This document shows, in pieces, positions 42,241 to 51,267 of a DNA stretch of 64,000 nt; position 1 is the stretch's first letter, and every line of letters begins with the position of its first letter. Made by a program: the position numbers and the translations under genes. The notes under the pieces are model-generated. The model worked only from the letters and a program-made list of their open reading frames with translations, made no database searches and was not told the DNA's origin. This DNA is from Chloracidobacterium sp. GTDB lineage: Bacteria > Acidobacteriota > Blastocatellia > Pyrinomonadales > Pyrinomonadaceae. The stretch covers positions 37,019-101,018 of the forward strand of contig JADJRV010000021.1 of NCBI GenBank assembly GCA_016712045.1. The letters are read 5' to 3'.

Positions 42241-43092
42241 ATGTCGCGGCATATTATCGAAACCGAAGAGAGCCTGATCATCGAAACGCCCGAGCGCGTG
42301 CCGCTGGAGTTTGCACTCGCGTCGATCGGGAACCGTTTTTTGGCGGTCGCGATCGATCATTTTATCCAGTATCTGTCGATAATCCTGATCGCGTGGTTTT
42401 TTCTGAGTATCGCCGGATATAACTCCAACGACATTGCCGACGCTCCGGACAAACTGTTTTCCGAAGCTCCAAAATGGACGATCGCTCTGATGATCATCAT
42501 TTTGTTTCTCGTGTTTGCCGGATATTTTATCGTTTTCGAATGGCTGTGGAACGGCCAGACGCCGGGGAAACGATTGATGAAGCTCCGCGTTATTCGCGAG
42601 GACGGACGGCCTCTGACGATGTGGGAAGCGATCGCCCGCAACCTTTTACGGATCTGCGACGCGGTGCCCGGATTTATCCTGCCGGTCTATTCGATCGGGC
42701 TGATCGTTATTTTTCTGAGCAATCGCGACCAGCGAGTCGGCGATATATTTGCCGGGACGGTCGTCGTCCGCGAACGAGAGGGCGAGGCACCGACATTTGC
42801 CGAAACCTTTTCGACAAGGATCACGGACGTGGCTTTTACCCGCGTGCAAAAACAGACCGAGACGAGTGCAAATGTCGCTTTGCTCAACGAAAGGGAAGTC
42901 GAGGTAGTCGAGAGCTTTTTGCGACGTCGCTGGGACCTTACCGACCGCCAGCGACTGTGGATGGCGTGGCGCATCGCTTTGCCGCTAATGTACAAGCTCA
43001 AGCCGACATTCGAGATGGAAAATTTTACATACGAGGGCTTTCTCGAAGAGATACTGCACCGCTTTCACGCAAAACAGCGGTTTTTGAATTGA
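42241..43092 (+). CDS. RDD-family membrane protein
   Basis: 283 residues. The RDD signature is present: an early Arg in IGNRFLAVAIDHFIQYL, the Asp pair, and three membrane segments (about residues 40-58, 78-100 and 140-160) with NGQTPGKRLMKLRVIREDGRPL. A 100-residue cytoplasmic tail after NRDQRVGDIFAGTVVVRERE is helical and ends LEEILHRFHAKQRFLN. The family's role is not well defined; some members are cation antiporters. It begins at the base after the kinase stop codon, so the two are co-transcribed and probably coupled. Confidence 0.85.
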   Translation: MSRHIIETEESLIIETPERVPLEFALASIGNRFLAVAIDHFIQYLSIILIAWFFLSIAGYNSNDIADAPDKLFSEAPKWTIALMIIILFLVFAGYFIVFEWLWNGQTPGKRLMKLRVIREDGRPLTMWEAIARNLLRICDAVPGFILPVYSIGLIVIFLSNRDQRVGDIFAGTVVVREREGEAPTFAETFSTRITDVAFTRVQKQTETSANVALLNEREVEVVESFLRRRWDLTDRQRLWMAWRIALPLMYKLKPTFEMENFTYEGFLEEILHRFHAKQRFLN

Positions 43093-43097
43093 TCAAA

Positions 43098-44079
43098 ATG
43101 AAGTACGCACTGTGGCAGCCGAAGAAATATATTGGTAACAGGCGGGGCCGGATTTATCGGATCGCATCTGGTTGACCGGCTGCTTGCTGAGGGCGGCTGG
43201 CAGATAACTGTCGTTGACGATTTTAACGATTTTTACTCGCCTGAGATCAAGCACGCTAATATTGCCGAGCACCTAAAGTCTCCAAATTACCGGCTAGTCG
43301 ATGCCGACATCCGCGACGCGGCGACGATGGCGGCGCTTTTTGCCGAGTATAAGTTTGACGTGATCGTCCATCTCGCGGCTCGTGCAGGCGTGCGGCCGAG
43401 TTTGACCGAGCCGATCTTGTATACCGAGACGAATATTATCGGCACGCAGAATCTGCTCGAACTTGCTAAAGCTCACGGCGTCGAGCAATTTGTCTTTGGC
43501 TCATCGTCAAGCGTTTACGGCATCAATGCAAAGGTTCCGTTTGCCGAGGATGACCGCATTCATCAACCGATTTCGCCTTATGCCTCGACCAAAGCGGCGG
43601 GCGAACTGCTTTGCCACACATATTCGCATTTGTACGGAATGCGGATCGTCTGTCTGCGGTTCTTTACGGTCTATGGGGCTCGTCAGCGACCGGATCTTGC
43701 GATCCACAAATTTTCTAAATTGATCGCCGACGAAAAGCCTATACAGATGTTTGGCGACGGTTCCGCCCGGCGGGATTACACATACATCGATGACATTATC
43801 CAAGGCGTGCGTGCGGCGATCGACTACGACCGCACACAATACGAGATCTTTAACCTAGGCGAATCGCAAACTATTGAACTGAGAGAGCTTATCTCGCTGC
43901 TCGAACGCAGCCTAGACATGCACGCGATCATCGACCACCAGCCGATGCAGCCCGGGGATGTTCCGATCACGTTTGCGGATATTTCTAAATCAAGAGAACT
44001 GCTTGGCTACAACCCGACAACGAAGATCGCAGACGGCATACCTAAGTTTGTAGAGTGGTTTATTGACTCGGTAAAGTGA
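43098..44079 (+). CDS. NAD-dependent sugar epimerase/dehydratase (UDP-glucuronate 4-epimerase-like), start frameshift
   Basis: Extended SDR, about 326 residues. NAD motif VTGGAGFIGSHL, catalytic SSSSVYG and YASTK, and RFFTVYGARQRPD as in UDP-glucuronate epimerases/GDP-mannose dehydratases; the substrate is assigned by resemblance only. The conserved frame opens at a TTG at 43132, too short at the N-terminus. An ATG at 43098, five bases after the RDD stop, enters the same protein as MKYALWQPKKILVTGG if one T near 43128 is removed, giving 327 codons. Part of the kinase-RDD transcript; likely makes a nucleotide sugar for surface polysaccharide. Confidence 0.82.
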
Positions 44080-44244
44080 TCCTTTTTGACAATATTGGCT
44101 GTTTTGTGTCGTAAGGACCCAGCCATATTTATGGGTCAAGTGCCGTGCCATTCCCTTCGCTCCGCAAATGCCGACGACTGCCTCGTGCGCTTCAAACGAT
44201 TCCAATATCCACCTGATCTCAGAATTACCATTAGAAAAATGTCG

Positions 44245-44272
44245 TTGACTTTTATGCGAAACAATGTATCAT
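44245..44272 (+). promoter_or_regulatory. Sigma-70 promoter for the 44307 gene
   Basis: TTGACT, 16 bases, TATCAT, ending 34 bases before the ATG, with AGGAG in between. 44080-44244 shows nothing else. Confidence 0.65.
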
Positions 44273-44306
44273 AGATGCAACATATATTGATCAGGAGTAC
44301 AACGAA

Positions 44307-44714
44307 ATGGCTATACAGTGGGATATATTCAGAGGCGGACAGACGGTGCCGAGCAATAAGCGGCTTTCGGTGTCGATAAATGCAAAATATGTGTTGACGC
44401 TAAACAAATATACGCGCGAAATATTGGGTAAACCGGAAGCTGTGTTGGTGATGTTTAATAAGCGAGATATGGTGATCGGCCTGTCGTCTACACACACGGG
44501 CGACCCTGATGGCTTTGAGGTAAAACCAAAAAGCGGTGGGCAGAATTTTGTGATCCACATCGCACCTTTTTGCCGACATCACAATATTTTGATCGAAGCG
44601 ACAGAGCGATTTGCCATGCCCGGACTCAGCCGGGAGGGCTATCTTACGCTTGATCTCAAGAACACGATAAATGTCAGTAACAGGCGTAAACGGACACCAT
44701 CACGAACCTACTAG
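44307..44714 (+). CDS. Conserved-looking hypothetical protein, 135 residues
   Basis: I do not recognise a family. No signal or membrane segment. The first 100 residues alternate strands (RLSVSINAKYVLTLNKYTREILGKPEAVLVMFNKRDMVIGLSS), suggesting a small beta-rich domain; the C-terminus is basic (NRRKRTPSRTY). A good promoter and AGGAG ribosome site support translation. It overlaps the convergent ferritin-like gene by four bases. Confidence 0.6.
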   Translation: MAIQWDIFRGGQTVPSNKRLSVSINAKYVLTLNKYTREILGKPEAVLVMFNKRDMVIGLSSTHTGDPDGFEVKPKSGGQNFVIHIAPFCRHHNILIEATERFAMPGLSREGYLTLDLKNTINVSNRRKRTPSRTY

Positions 44715-45199
44715 CCCCAGCCGAAGACGCTTTTCATTATGGGCAGCAAGCGGTGACCGGTAACGGTCTCGCGAAAAAATTCTTCGTGTTCAAGTTCGAC
44801 GCGGGCCATGTCGCGGAGGTCTTCGACACACTCTTCCATGCCTAGCTCTTTTGCAAATACAGCAGCATCTTCATATTCGACCGAGTTTTGACTTTCAAGC
44901 CGTCCCGCAAAATACATTGGCATAAACCAGCCTGAGATGTGGCACGAAGGGCCAAGCACGTTGCCTATCGTCCAGAATATTTTCTCCCGCAGTGGACGAG
45001 GCTTTGCACCGAGTTTTTCGAGCCATTCGCCGACCCGCCGGCGATGATCCCATTCCTCGGCTTCTATCTCTTTGATACGTTCTTTTTCCGGCGAATCGTT
45101 TAACGATCTCCAGTGCCCGCGATAGGCATACGCGGCAGCGACCTCACCGGCGTGGGCGTTTTGGAGAATGCGGATCAGGCTTTCTCGGGCGGTGGTCAT
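44711..45199 (-). CDS. Ferritin-like di-iron protein, COQ7-like
   Basis: 162 residues. Four-helix di-iron pattern: E19 in NAHAGEVAAAYAYRGH, EAEEWDHRRRV (ExxH), then EDAAVFAKELGMEECVEDLRDM and VELEHEEFF (second ExxH). This matches demethoxyubiquinone hydroxylase (COQ7)-like proteins. The genome region uses menaquinone genes, so a ubiquinone hydroxylase role is doubtful; an oxidative-stress or other hydroxylase role is possible given the divergent perR. Confidence 0.7.
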   Translation of the reverse strand: MTTARESLIRILQNAHAGEVAAAYAYRGHWRSLNDSPEKERIKEIEAEEWDHRRRVGEWLEKLGAKPRPLREKIFWTIGNVLGPSCHISGWFMPMYFAGRLESQNSVEYEDAAVFAKELGMEECVEDLRDMARVELEHEEFFRETVTGHRLLPIMKSVFGWG

Positions 45200-45248
45200 A
45201 TTATCCTAAATTGTAACCTGAATCGAATGATTACTGCTCTAAACCACA

Positions 45249-45278
45249 TTGACATAATTTAGAAATAGAATTATTCTA
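45249..45278 (+). promoter_or_regulatory. perR promoter with overlapping Per-box-like palindrome
   Basis: TTGACA (45249), 17 bases, TATTCT (45272). The -10 lies inside TAGAAT-T-ATTCTA (45266-45278), a perfect 6-1-6 palindrome that resembles the 7-1-7 Fur/PerR boxes (TTATAAT-N-ATTATAA type). Repressor binding would cover the -10. The -10 ends only 3 bases before the TTG and 9 before the GTG start candidates. Confidence 0.65.
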
Positions 45279-45286
45279 AATTGAAA

Positions 45287-45688
45287 GTGATATCAACAAA
45301 AGAGATCAAACCCGGAGGGATCACAAAACAGCGAACGGCCGTTTTGCAGGTTATCCGCGATTCCGAGGGGCATCTGACGGCGAACGAGGTCTTTGAGGAC
45401 GCCAAACGGCTGCTCCCGGGAATCTCGTTTGCAACCGTTTACAATTCGCTGCGCTACCTAAGTAACGAAGGGCTGATCGGCGAGGTACGGTTTGGCAAGG
45501 ATGCGACCCGTTACGACAGAAAGCTCGAGCGGCACGACCATGCGATCTGTGACAACTGCGGAAAGCTCGTCGATCTCGATCTCCGTATCCCTAACGCACT
45601 TTTCAAAGAGGCGTCCGAGCTTTCTAAATTTTCGGTCGGCACTATCGAACTAACACTACACGGCCTTTGTCCGGCGTGTATTAAATAG
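45287..45688 (+). CDS. perR: Fur-family peroxide regulator (PerR-like)
   Basis: About 133 residues. Fur-type winged helix (TKQRTAVLQVIRDSEGHLTANEVFEDAKRLLPGISFATVYNSLRYL), metal-site residues RYDRKLERHDHAICDNCGKLVDL and two CxxC pairs (CDNC, CPAC) for structural zinc. PerR rather than Fur is inferred from katG directly downstream. A TTG at 45281 is also in frame, but no ribosome site precedes either start. The promoter spacing suggests transcription starts near 45284-45287, so a leaderless GTG start at 45287 is preferred. Confidence 0.85.
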   Translation: MISTKEIKPGGITKQRTAVLQVIRDSEGHLTANEVFEDAKRLLPGISFATVYNSLRYLSNEGLIGEVRFGKDATRYDRKLERHDHAICDNCGKLVDLDLRIPNALFKEASELSKFSVGTIELTLHGLCPACIK

Positions 45689-45740
45689 AAATATACAATA
45701 TTCAGTTTTACTAATAATCTACTAAAAAGGGAGACGATAA

Positions 45741-47667
45741 ATGGAAAACAACGAAGAACAAAATGGCGGCGAGGCTCTAGAGATCAATAGCTCGAGCAAA
45801 TGCCCGTTTACAGGCGGCGCGATCAATTTTACGACCAGCTCCAAGCGTTCAAATCGCGACTGGTGGCCGAATGCGCTCGATCTAAAGATCCTGCGTCAGA
45901 ATTCTGAGCTCGCAGATCCGATGGGCGAAGGATCTTTTCGTCTTGGTGGGCACCGTGGCTCTCGATTCGATGGGCTTTAAGACTTTTGGTTTTGGCGGCG
46001 GACGTGCTGACGTTTGGCAGCCGCAAGAAGATGTTTATTGGGGCGGCGAGGGCGAATGGCTTGCGACCAGCGATAAGGCGAACAGCCGTTACAGCGGCGA
46101 ACGCGACCTCGAAAATCCGCTCGCAGCCGTGCAGATGGGCCTCATTTACGTTAATCCCGAAGGCCCGGACGGCAACCCTGACCCGCTTTTGTCGGCACGC
46201 GACATCCGCGAGACATTTGCCCGCATGGCGATGGACGACGCCGAAACCGTCGCTCTTGTAGCCGGCGGACACACATTTGGTAAGGCTCACGGAGCCGGTG
46301 ATGCGGCACATGTCGGAGTCGAGCCGGAAGGCGGATCGATCGAAGCTCAAGGCTTTGGTTGGTTGAGCAGCTACGCGTCAGGAAAGGGTGCTGACACGAT
46401 CACCAGTGGCATCGAAGGTGCCTGGACCGCGACGCCGATCCAATGGGACAACAGCTATTGGGAGACATTGTTTGGCTATGAATGGGAACTGACCAAGAGC
46501 CCCGCCGGTGCGAACCAGTGGCAGCCTGTCGGTGTCGAACCGAACGTGCCCGACGCTGCTGACCCAAACAAAAAGCATCTGCCGATGATGACGACTGCCG
46601 ATATGGCGATGCGTATGGATCCGGCGTATGAGGCGATCTCGCGTCGATTTATGGAAAATCCGGCGGAGTTTGCAGACGCATTTGCACGAGCTTGGTTTAA
46701 GCTAACGCACCGCGATATGGGGCCGAAAGCTCGTTATCTCGGGCCGCTCGTTCCTCAGGAAGATCTGATCTGGCAGGATCCTGTTCCGGCTGGTACGCGT
46801 ATCGATGCTTCGGACATCGCGGCACTCAAGGCGAAGATCCTCGCTTCGGGATTGTCGGTCTCGCAGCTTGTCTCGACCGCTTGGGCGTCGGCATCGACAT
46901 TCCGCGGCAGCGACAATCGCGGCGGAGCCAACGGTGCACGCATTCGCTTGGCACCGCAGCGTTATTGGGAAGTCAACAATCCGGCACAGCTCGCGGGCGT
47001 GCTCTCGACCTACGAAGGCATTCAGGCTGAGTTTAACGCCGGCGGCAAGTCGGTCTCGATCGCCGATCTGATCGTTCTCGGCGGTTGTGCCGCTGTCGAA
47101 AAGGCCGCGAAAGATGCGGGTCACGACATCGCCGTGCCATTTACATCAGGACGCGGCGATGCGACGCAGGAACAGACCGAGGTCGATTCGTTCAAACATC
47201 TCGAACCGCAGGCCGATGGTTTCCGTAATTACAAAAAGGGCCATCACAAAACACCTGCCGAGGAAATGCTTGTCGATAAGGCAAATCTGCTGACGCTGAC
47301 GGCACCGGAAATGACCGTTCTTGTCGGCGGACTCCGCGTTCTCGGGGCAAACTACGACGGTTCAAAGCACGGCGTTTTCACAAATAGTCCGGGCCAGCTG
47401 ACCAATGATTTCTTCACAAATCTGCTCGATATGAGCACAAAGTGGGAACCGGCGAACGGCGACGGCCAGACCTTTAACGGCGTCGATCGCAATACCGGCA
47501 GCCAAAAATGGACCGGCACACGTGTCGATCTCGTTTTCGGCTCGAACTCAGAGCTACGTGCACTCGCTGAGGTTTATGCGTGTGCTGACGGTGGAGACAA
47601 ATTCGTCAAAGACTTTGTCGCGGCATGGAACAAGGTGATGAACCTCGACCGTTTTGATGTTGCGTAG
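45741..47667 (+). pseudogene. katG: Catalase-peroxidase KatG lacking the distal haem pocket
   Basis: Clear KatG from end to end except for one gap. The N-terminus reads CPFTGGAINF ... NRDWWPNALDLKILRQNSELADPMGE, then jumps at about 45930, with a frame change, to DLFVLVGTVALDSMGFKTFGFGGGR. Relative to the M. tuberculosis KatG sequence as I recall it, about 102 residues are missing, including the RMAWH block: the distal Arg, Trp and His, and the Trp of the Met-Tyr-Trp crosslink. The Tyr (MGLIYVNPEGP) and Met (ARMAMDDAE) partners, proximal GGHTFGKAHGAG and the whole C-terminal domain remain. As written it could not be an active catalase. Real deletion or assembly collapse cannot be separated here. 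GGGAGACG precedes the ATG. Confidence 0.85.
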
Positions 47668-47690
47668 TTTCGCGTGATCGATAATTAGAA

Positions 47691-47718
47691 AGGCGGCTCG
47701 GAAACGGGCCGCCTTTTT
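47691..47718 (+). terminator. Rho-independent terminator of katG
   Basis: AGGCGGCTCG, loop GAAA, CGGGCCGCCT followed by TTTT; 23 bases after the katG stop. Confidence 0.85.
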
Positions 47719-47747
47719 TGTTTAATAGGTTAGTGTTTTTATGCCTA

Positions 47748-48626
47748 TTACTTTTGGGGCTTGGCGTCGAGAAAGTCGTTTATCATCGGAACGATGGTGG
47801 TCATGCGGTCCATTAGGGTGACGTGGGTTGTCCCCGGCAAGATGGCCAATCTTGATTCGACGCGCGGGGACATGTCCGCGTGGGTGTTGCCGCCGCCTTT
47901 GAGGCGGTACATTTCGGCGATGTGGTCGATGCGGACGCCATCGGCGTCGCCGTGGATGAAGAAGAATGGGGCTTTGGTAGCCTTGAGATTGTCGGCGCCA
48001 AAGTCGTATGGCCTCATTGCCGCCGCTTTGATGTGATTAAAGAATTCCGGGAAGCTGCCCGGCACCGGATTAAGTTTTTCCCGTTCGGTTTCGGCGGGCG
48101 TGCCTTTGAACATCTCCGGTGAGAAGCTCGGCCACGCATCGTTCGCCTCCTTGACCCAGCCGTCGCGGCGGATCGGGGCTGAGATGCTGACGACCTTTCG
48201 CACTTTTTCGCCGTGGCGGATCGCACAATTCATCGCGGCACCGGCGCCCAGGCTGTAACCGACGAGGTCCGCCCGCTCGATCTTCAGATAGTCGAGCAAC
48301 GCAGCCACATCATCCCCGAGGTTGTCGTAAGTAATGTCGCGTTTGATGTCGGCAGTACGCCCGTGGCCCTGCATTTCGACGGCGATCACTTTCCGCGTTT
48401 TGGCGAGTTCGTTGATCCACAAACGCCAGTCGTCCGTGATCGCCATAAACGCCCCGTGCAGCAAAACCACAGGCTCGCCCGTGCCGTGGATCTCGTAGTA
48501 CATCTTCATCCCATTAACCGGCGCGTACCCCTTAACCGGTTTCTGCTGGGCCGATACGACACCCGCCAGGAATATCATCGTGAGTATCGATAAGAAAAAA
48601 GCTGTTGTCTTCATATTTGGTTTCAT
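47748..48626 (-). CDS. Secreted alpha/beta hydrolase
   Basis: About 292 residues. A short basic start and signal peptide (TTAFFLSILTMIFLAGVVSAQ) precede an alpha/beta-hydrolase fold: oxyanion region VVLLHGAFMAITDDW, nucleophile elbow GYSLGAG, acid FFFIHGDADGVR and catalytic His in LPGTTHVTLMD. Substrate unknown. The reading frame extends upstream to 48791 but that part is the palindromic repeat and not plausible protein. The ATG at 48626 is used; 48614 is an alternative. Confidence 0.82.
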   Translation of the reverse strand: MKPNMKTTAFFLSILTMIFLAGVVSAQQKPVKGYAPVNGMKMYYEIHGTGEPVVLLHGAFMAITDDWRLWINELAKTRKVIAVEMQGHGRTADIKRDITYDNLGDDVAALLDYLKIERADLVGYSLGAGAAMNCAIRHGEKVRKVVSISAPIRRDGWVKEANDAWPSFSPEMFKGTPAETEREKLNPVPGSFPEFFNHIKAAAMRPYDFGADNLKATKAPFFFIHGDADGVRIDHIAEMYRLKGGGNTHADMSPRVESRLAILPGTTHVTLMDRMTTIVPMINDFLDAKPQK

Positions 48627-48640
48627 AAAATGCCTAAAGC

Positions 48641-48826
48641 CGCGTAGCGGTCGCATGATTTTAGCCGTGGACGTTTGTCCACGGAATGTCAAAAAAATGA
48701 TCCTCGTCGCGTAGCGACGATTGACATCCGAACCATAACATTCATCCGTCGCTACGCGACGACAATTATTTTTCATCCTAACCGTGGACAAACGTCCACG
48801 GCTAAATTCATTCCCTCACTATGCGA
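48641..48826. repeat. REPIN-like cluster of inverted palindromes
   Basis: Four hairpins arranged symmetrically: CCGTGGAC-GTTT-GTCCACGG (48665-48684) and its reverse complement (48782-48801), and between them CGTCGC-GTA-GCGACG (48705-48719) and its reverse complement (48747-48761). Partial copies of the GCG/CGC palindrome occur at both edges (48641 and 48821). The two halves form an inverted pair around a 27-base spacer. This is the arrangement of REP doublets (REPINs). The family differs from the hairpins near 53 kb. No gene in this stretch. Confidence 0.75.
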
Positions 48827-48836
48827 CGAAGACAAA

Positions 48837-49435
48837 TTACGCGTCCTCGTTTATCTGCGGTGCTCCAGTCTTTACATCGCCGTCGCGTTCGTAGGTGACG
48901 CAGATGATGCCGTTTGGGGTGACCTGGCTGGCGGTGACCTTAAAGGCGGCAGGTATCGTGCCGTTCTCGAATAGACGTTTTCCGGTGCCGAGCGTGATCG
49001 GGAAGATCATCAGCTCCAATTCATCGACGAGATCATTTTGTAACAGCGTCTGCAGCATATCCGAGCTGCCGAAAACGTACAGGTCCGGTCCGTCTGTTTG
49101 TTTCAATTCGCGCACCTTTCTCGCGTCGCCGCCCAAAAATACGGAGGGTTGCCAGTCGCTCGAATCCGCGTATTCGAAGCGACATATTTGGTCGCGGTCA
49201 TAACGTTTGGCCAAAAGTGCGAGTGCGTCGGCCAATACGTCTCCCATCCGGCAAATGTTTTGCGTCCTAACAGCAAATCGACATTTTTCGCCAGCCGCTC
49301 TTGTATCACGTCGCCCGTGGCTTCGTCAGCATAGCCAAAAAACCACCCGCCATACTTAAACCCGTCGCCGTCCGCTTCCTCGTTCTGTATGACACCATCG
49401 ATCGTCATGAATTCTGCTGCAATTATTTTTCTCAT
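48837..49435 (-). CDS. RibD C-terminal/dihydrofolate-reductase-like protein, one-base frameshift
   Basis: 199 residues when repaired. The N-terminal part MRKIIAAEFMTIDGVIQNEE and LLLGRKTFAGWETYWPTH, and the C-terminal LYVFGSSDMLQTLLQNDLVDELELMIFPITLGTGKRLF, are the hallmarks of the YyaP/RibD_C family (DHFR fold, physiological role unclear). The two parts lie in different frames; one G lost near 49166 (CC on the plus strand) joins KYVASNTR to DSSDWQPSVFLGG, giving 200 codons. The start overlaps the DUF1801 gene stop by ATGA. Confidence 0.8.
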
Positions 49436-49881
49436 ATTTCTCCTTTCTCAACCGCATGGCTGCTGTTCTCAAACCCAAATCGAATTGCCGCTTTGAGAAC
49501 ATCAATCTTTATATCTGTGAGCGTTTTGAACCGTATGCAATATCCGGTCACGGTTGCTTTTCCTAGTGCTTTTCCAAAGGTTTCGGACAAGTATGTCCTG
49601 TCTTCGATACCGAGGATATAGACGGAGATCCCGTTTTTATTTGGGCTCAGGCCGATCTGATAGAACTCGCTGGTTGTCCCATCGGCGTATTTATGAGGGC
49701 GAGACCCGTAGCCGATATCCGGATTTGAAACGACCTTACCTTCTGCGTTCTTGCCGTCGAGAAACCATAATTTACATCCCGAACTTACTCCCAAAATGAG
49801 GTCATGCAACTGCTCGATCTCCCTGCGTTTTGGTTCCGGGTGACTGGCAATAAACTCTTTGATCTGTGCTTGTACGTTCAT
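49432..49881 (-). CDS. DUF1801 domain protein (YdhG-like)
   Basis: 149 residues. The start (VQAQIKEFIASHPEPKRREIEQLHDLIL) and core (SEFYQIGLSPNKNGISVYILG ... GYCIRFKTLTDIKIDVLKAAI) fit DUF1801/YdhG-type small proteins, often encoded with SRPBCC and ArsR genes as here. No enzymatic role known. Overlaps both neighbours by four bases (ATGA), so part of a tight operon. Confidence 0.78.
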   Translation of the reverse strand: MNVQAQIKEFIASHPEPKRREIEQLHDLILGVSSGCKLWFLDGKNAEGKVVSNPDIGYGSRPHKYADGTTSEFYQIGLSPNKNGISVYILGIEDRTYLSETFGKALGKATVTGYCIRFKTLTDIKIDVLKAAIRFGFENSSHAVEKGEI

Positions 49882-50359
49882 GCCGACAACTTCGCGAGCA
49901 GCTCTTCCAGATTTTGAAGCTGCATCTCCGTACCTGTGCGGAAACCGCCGTCTGCGATAATCCTCCTAAGCGTTCGAGCGACTCGTTGTAGATCGAGATG
50001 CTGACCTTTGTCGTTCCATCCTGCTCACTGAAATTCAGGTCCCAATCAGAACCGGGCAATTCGAGATTTTCGTCCGCGTCGGCGAACGCGTTAAAGAGTT
50101 TGAAATTGGTTTTCGGGGTGATCGAAGTATATTTCTGCACGATCCAACGCTCGGCACCCTCAGGACTGACCATCGCATAAAATCTCCGGCCGCCGACCTC
50201 GAAATTCATAACCTTTGTTTGTGACGCGAAAGGTTTCGGTGCCCACCACTGGTCGAGCAATTCCGCGTTTGTATATGCGTCCCAGACCAACGACAGCCCG
50301 GCCGCAAATTCCTTGGTTATCGTTACCGTCTTGGTCTCTTTAATAAATATAAAATCCAT
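49878..50359 (-). CDS. SRPBCC (AHSA1-like) protein, one-base frameshift
   Basis: 160 residues when repaired. Bet v1-like fold: TITKEFAAGLSLVWDAYTNAELLDQWWAPKPF at the start, MVSPEGAERW and SDWDLNFSEQDGTTKVSISIYNESLERL in the middle. One G missing near 49965 gives the expected last helix RIIADGGFRTGTEMQLQNLEELLAKLSA, ending in an ATGA overlap with the DUF1801 gene. Unshifted, the frame ends as unrelated Arg/Ser-rich sequence at 49802. Ligand unknown. Confidence 0.8.
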
Positions 50360-50420
50360 AATTATCTCTATCGAGCAAAAAGCAAGGGCGTAATACGAAC
50401 GTTGCGAGTTACGCCCTTAC

Positions 50421-50921
50421 TTACGTGCGGGCTTCTGCATTTAATACTTCGTCGAGCCGCTTATAGTTCATCTCCATGCCGTCTGTCATACCGGTCGCGA
50501 ACGCTTCGTCGCGGTCGGCCTTGGAGGCGTATTTAATCGCGGTCGCAACGTTTGTGATTCCATCGATCTCGTCGAACGTCACGGTGATGATCGATGGTTC
50601 GCCGCCCATGGCAATGCCCATATTGCCCGGATCGAATATTTGCGTATGCACGATCTTAGCGTGCGGAGTGACCTCCAAAACCTCGCCGGTGAATCCGAAC
50701 TCCATGCCATCTTCGTCATTGCGCCAACGCCACTGATACTGGCCGCCGACGCGCATATCCATCTCGCAGACAGGCATCGACCAACCGGGGGTGCTCCCGC
50801 ACCATCGACGCATCAGGTCGGGTTCCATGTAGGCCCGCCACACCAGCTTGGCGGGAGCATCAAAGCTCCGTTTGACGAGCACCTCGGTATCCGACGGCAG
50901 GCTTGCTTCGGCTGGTTTCAT
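50421..50921 (-). CDS. SRPBCC (AHSA1-like) protein
   Basis: 166 residues. VLVKRSFDAPAKLVWRAYMEPDLMRRWCGSTPGWSMPVCEMDMRVGGQYQWRW is a textbook AHSA1-type start; the C-terminal helix MTDGMEMNYKRLDEVL closes the cavity. The ATG at 50921 has AGGAG eight bases before it and overlaps the arsR stop, so it is coupled to the regulator. A second SRPBCC gene lies downstream; both probably belong to the ArsR regulon. Confidence 0.85.
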   Translation of the reverse strand: MKPAEASLPSDTEVLVKRSFDAPAKLVWRAYMEPDLMRRWCGSTPGWSMPVCEMDMRVGGQYQWRWRNDEDGMEFGFTGEVLEVTPHAKIVHTQIFDPGNMGIAMGGEPSIITVTFDEIDGITNVATAIKYASKADRDEAFATGMTDGMEMNYKRLDEVLNAEART

Positions 50922-51253
50922 ATCTTTCGCTCCTGTTTCTCTTGTTGTTTTAACTCGGCAAGCAACGTATCGAGCTGCTCGTACCGCGTCTCCCAGATCT
51001 TTCTGTATTGCTCTAACCACTCGTCGATCTCTTTCATTTTGCTGATCTCCAGTTGGTAATAGATCTCCCGCCCCTCTCGCGACTGTTTGATAACCTCACA
51101 CTCCGCCAAAATACGCAGATGCTTAGAAACCGCCTGCCGGGAGGTGTCAAAATGCTCCGCAATAGCGTTCGGCGTCATCGCCTGCAACGCGATCAAAGCA
51201 ATGATCGCCCGCCTTGTCGGGTCAGCTATGGCCTGGAAAATATCTCGTTTCAT
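50918..51253 (-). CDS. ArsR-family transcriptional regulator
   Basis: 111 residues from the ATG at 51253. Winged helix: IFQAIADPTRRAIIALIALQAMTPNAIAEHFDTSRQAVSKHLRILAECEVIKQSREGREIYYQL. No metal-binding cysteines in the recognition helix, so not a metal sensor; it belongs to the group that travels with SRPBCC proteins. Starts immediately after a pair of inverted repeats that are its likely operators. Confidence 0.88.
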   Translation of the reverse strand: MKRDIFQAIADPTRRAIIALIALQAMTPNAIAEHFDTSRQAVSKHLRILAECEVIKQSREGREIYYQLEISKMKEIDEWLEQYRKIWETRYEQLDTLLAELKQQEKQERKI

Positions 51254-51267
51254 GACTTCGAACAGAG

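Noticed and set aside
42474..43175. Frame overlapping the RDD gene and the epimerase start
   Set aside because: Out-of-frame shadow of the RDD gene; its end happens to contain the true epimerase start region.
48627..48791. N-terminal extension of the alpha/beta hydrolase
   Set aside because: The extension translates the palindromic repeat and precedes a clear signal peptide, so it is not coding.
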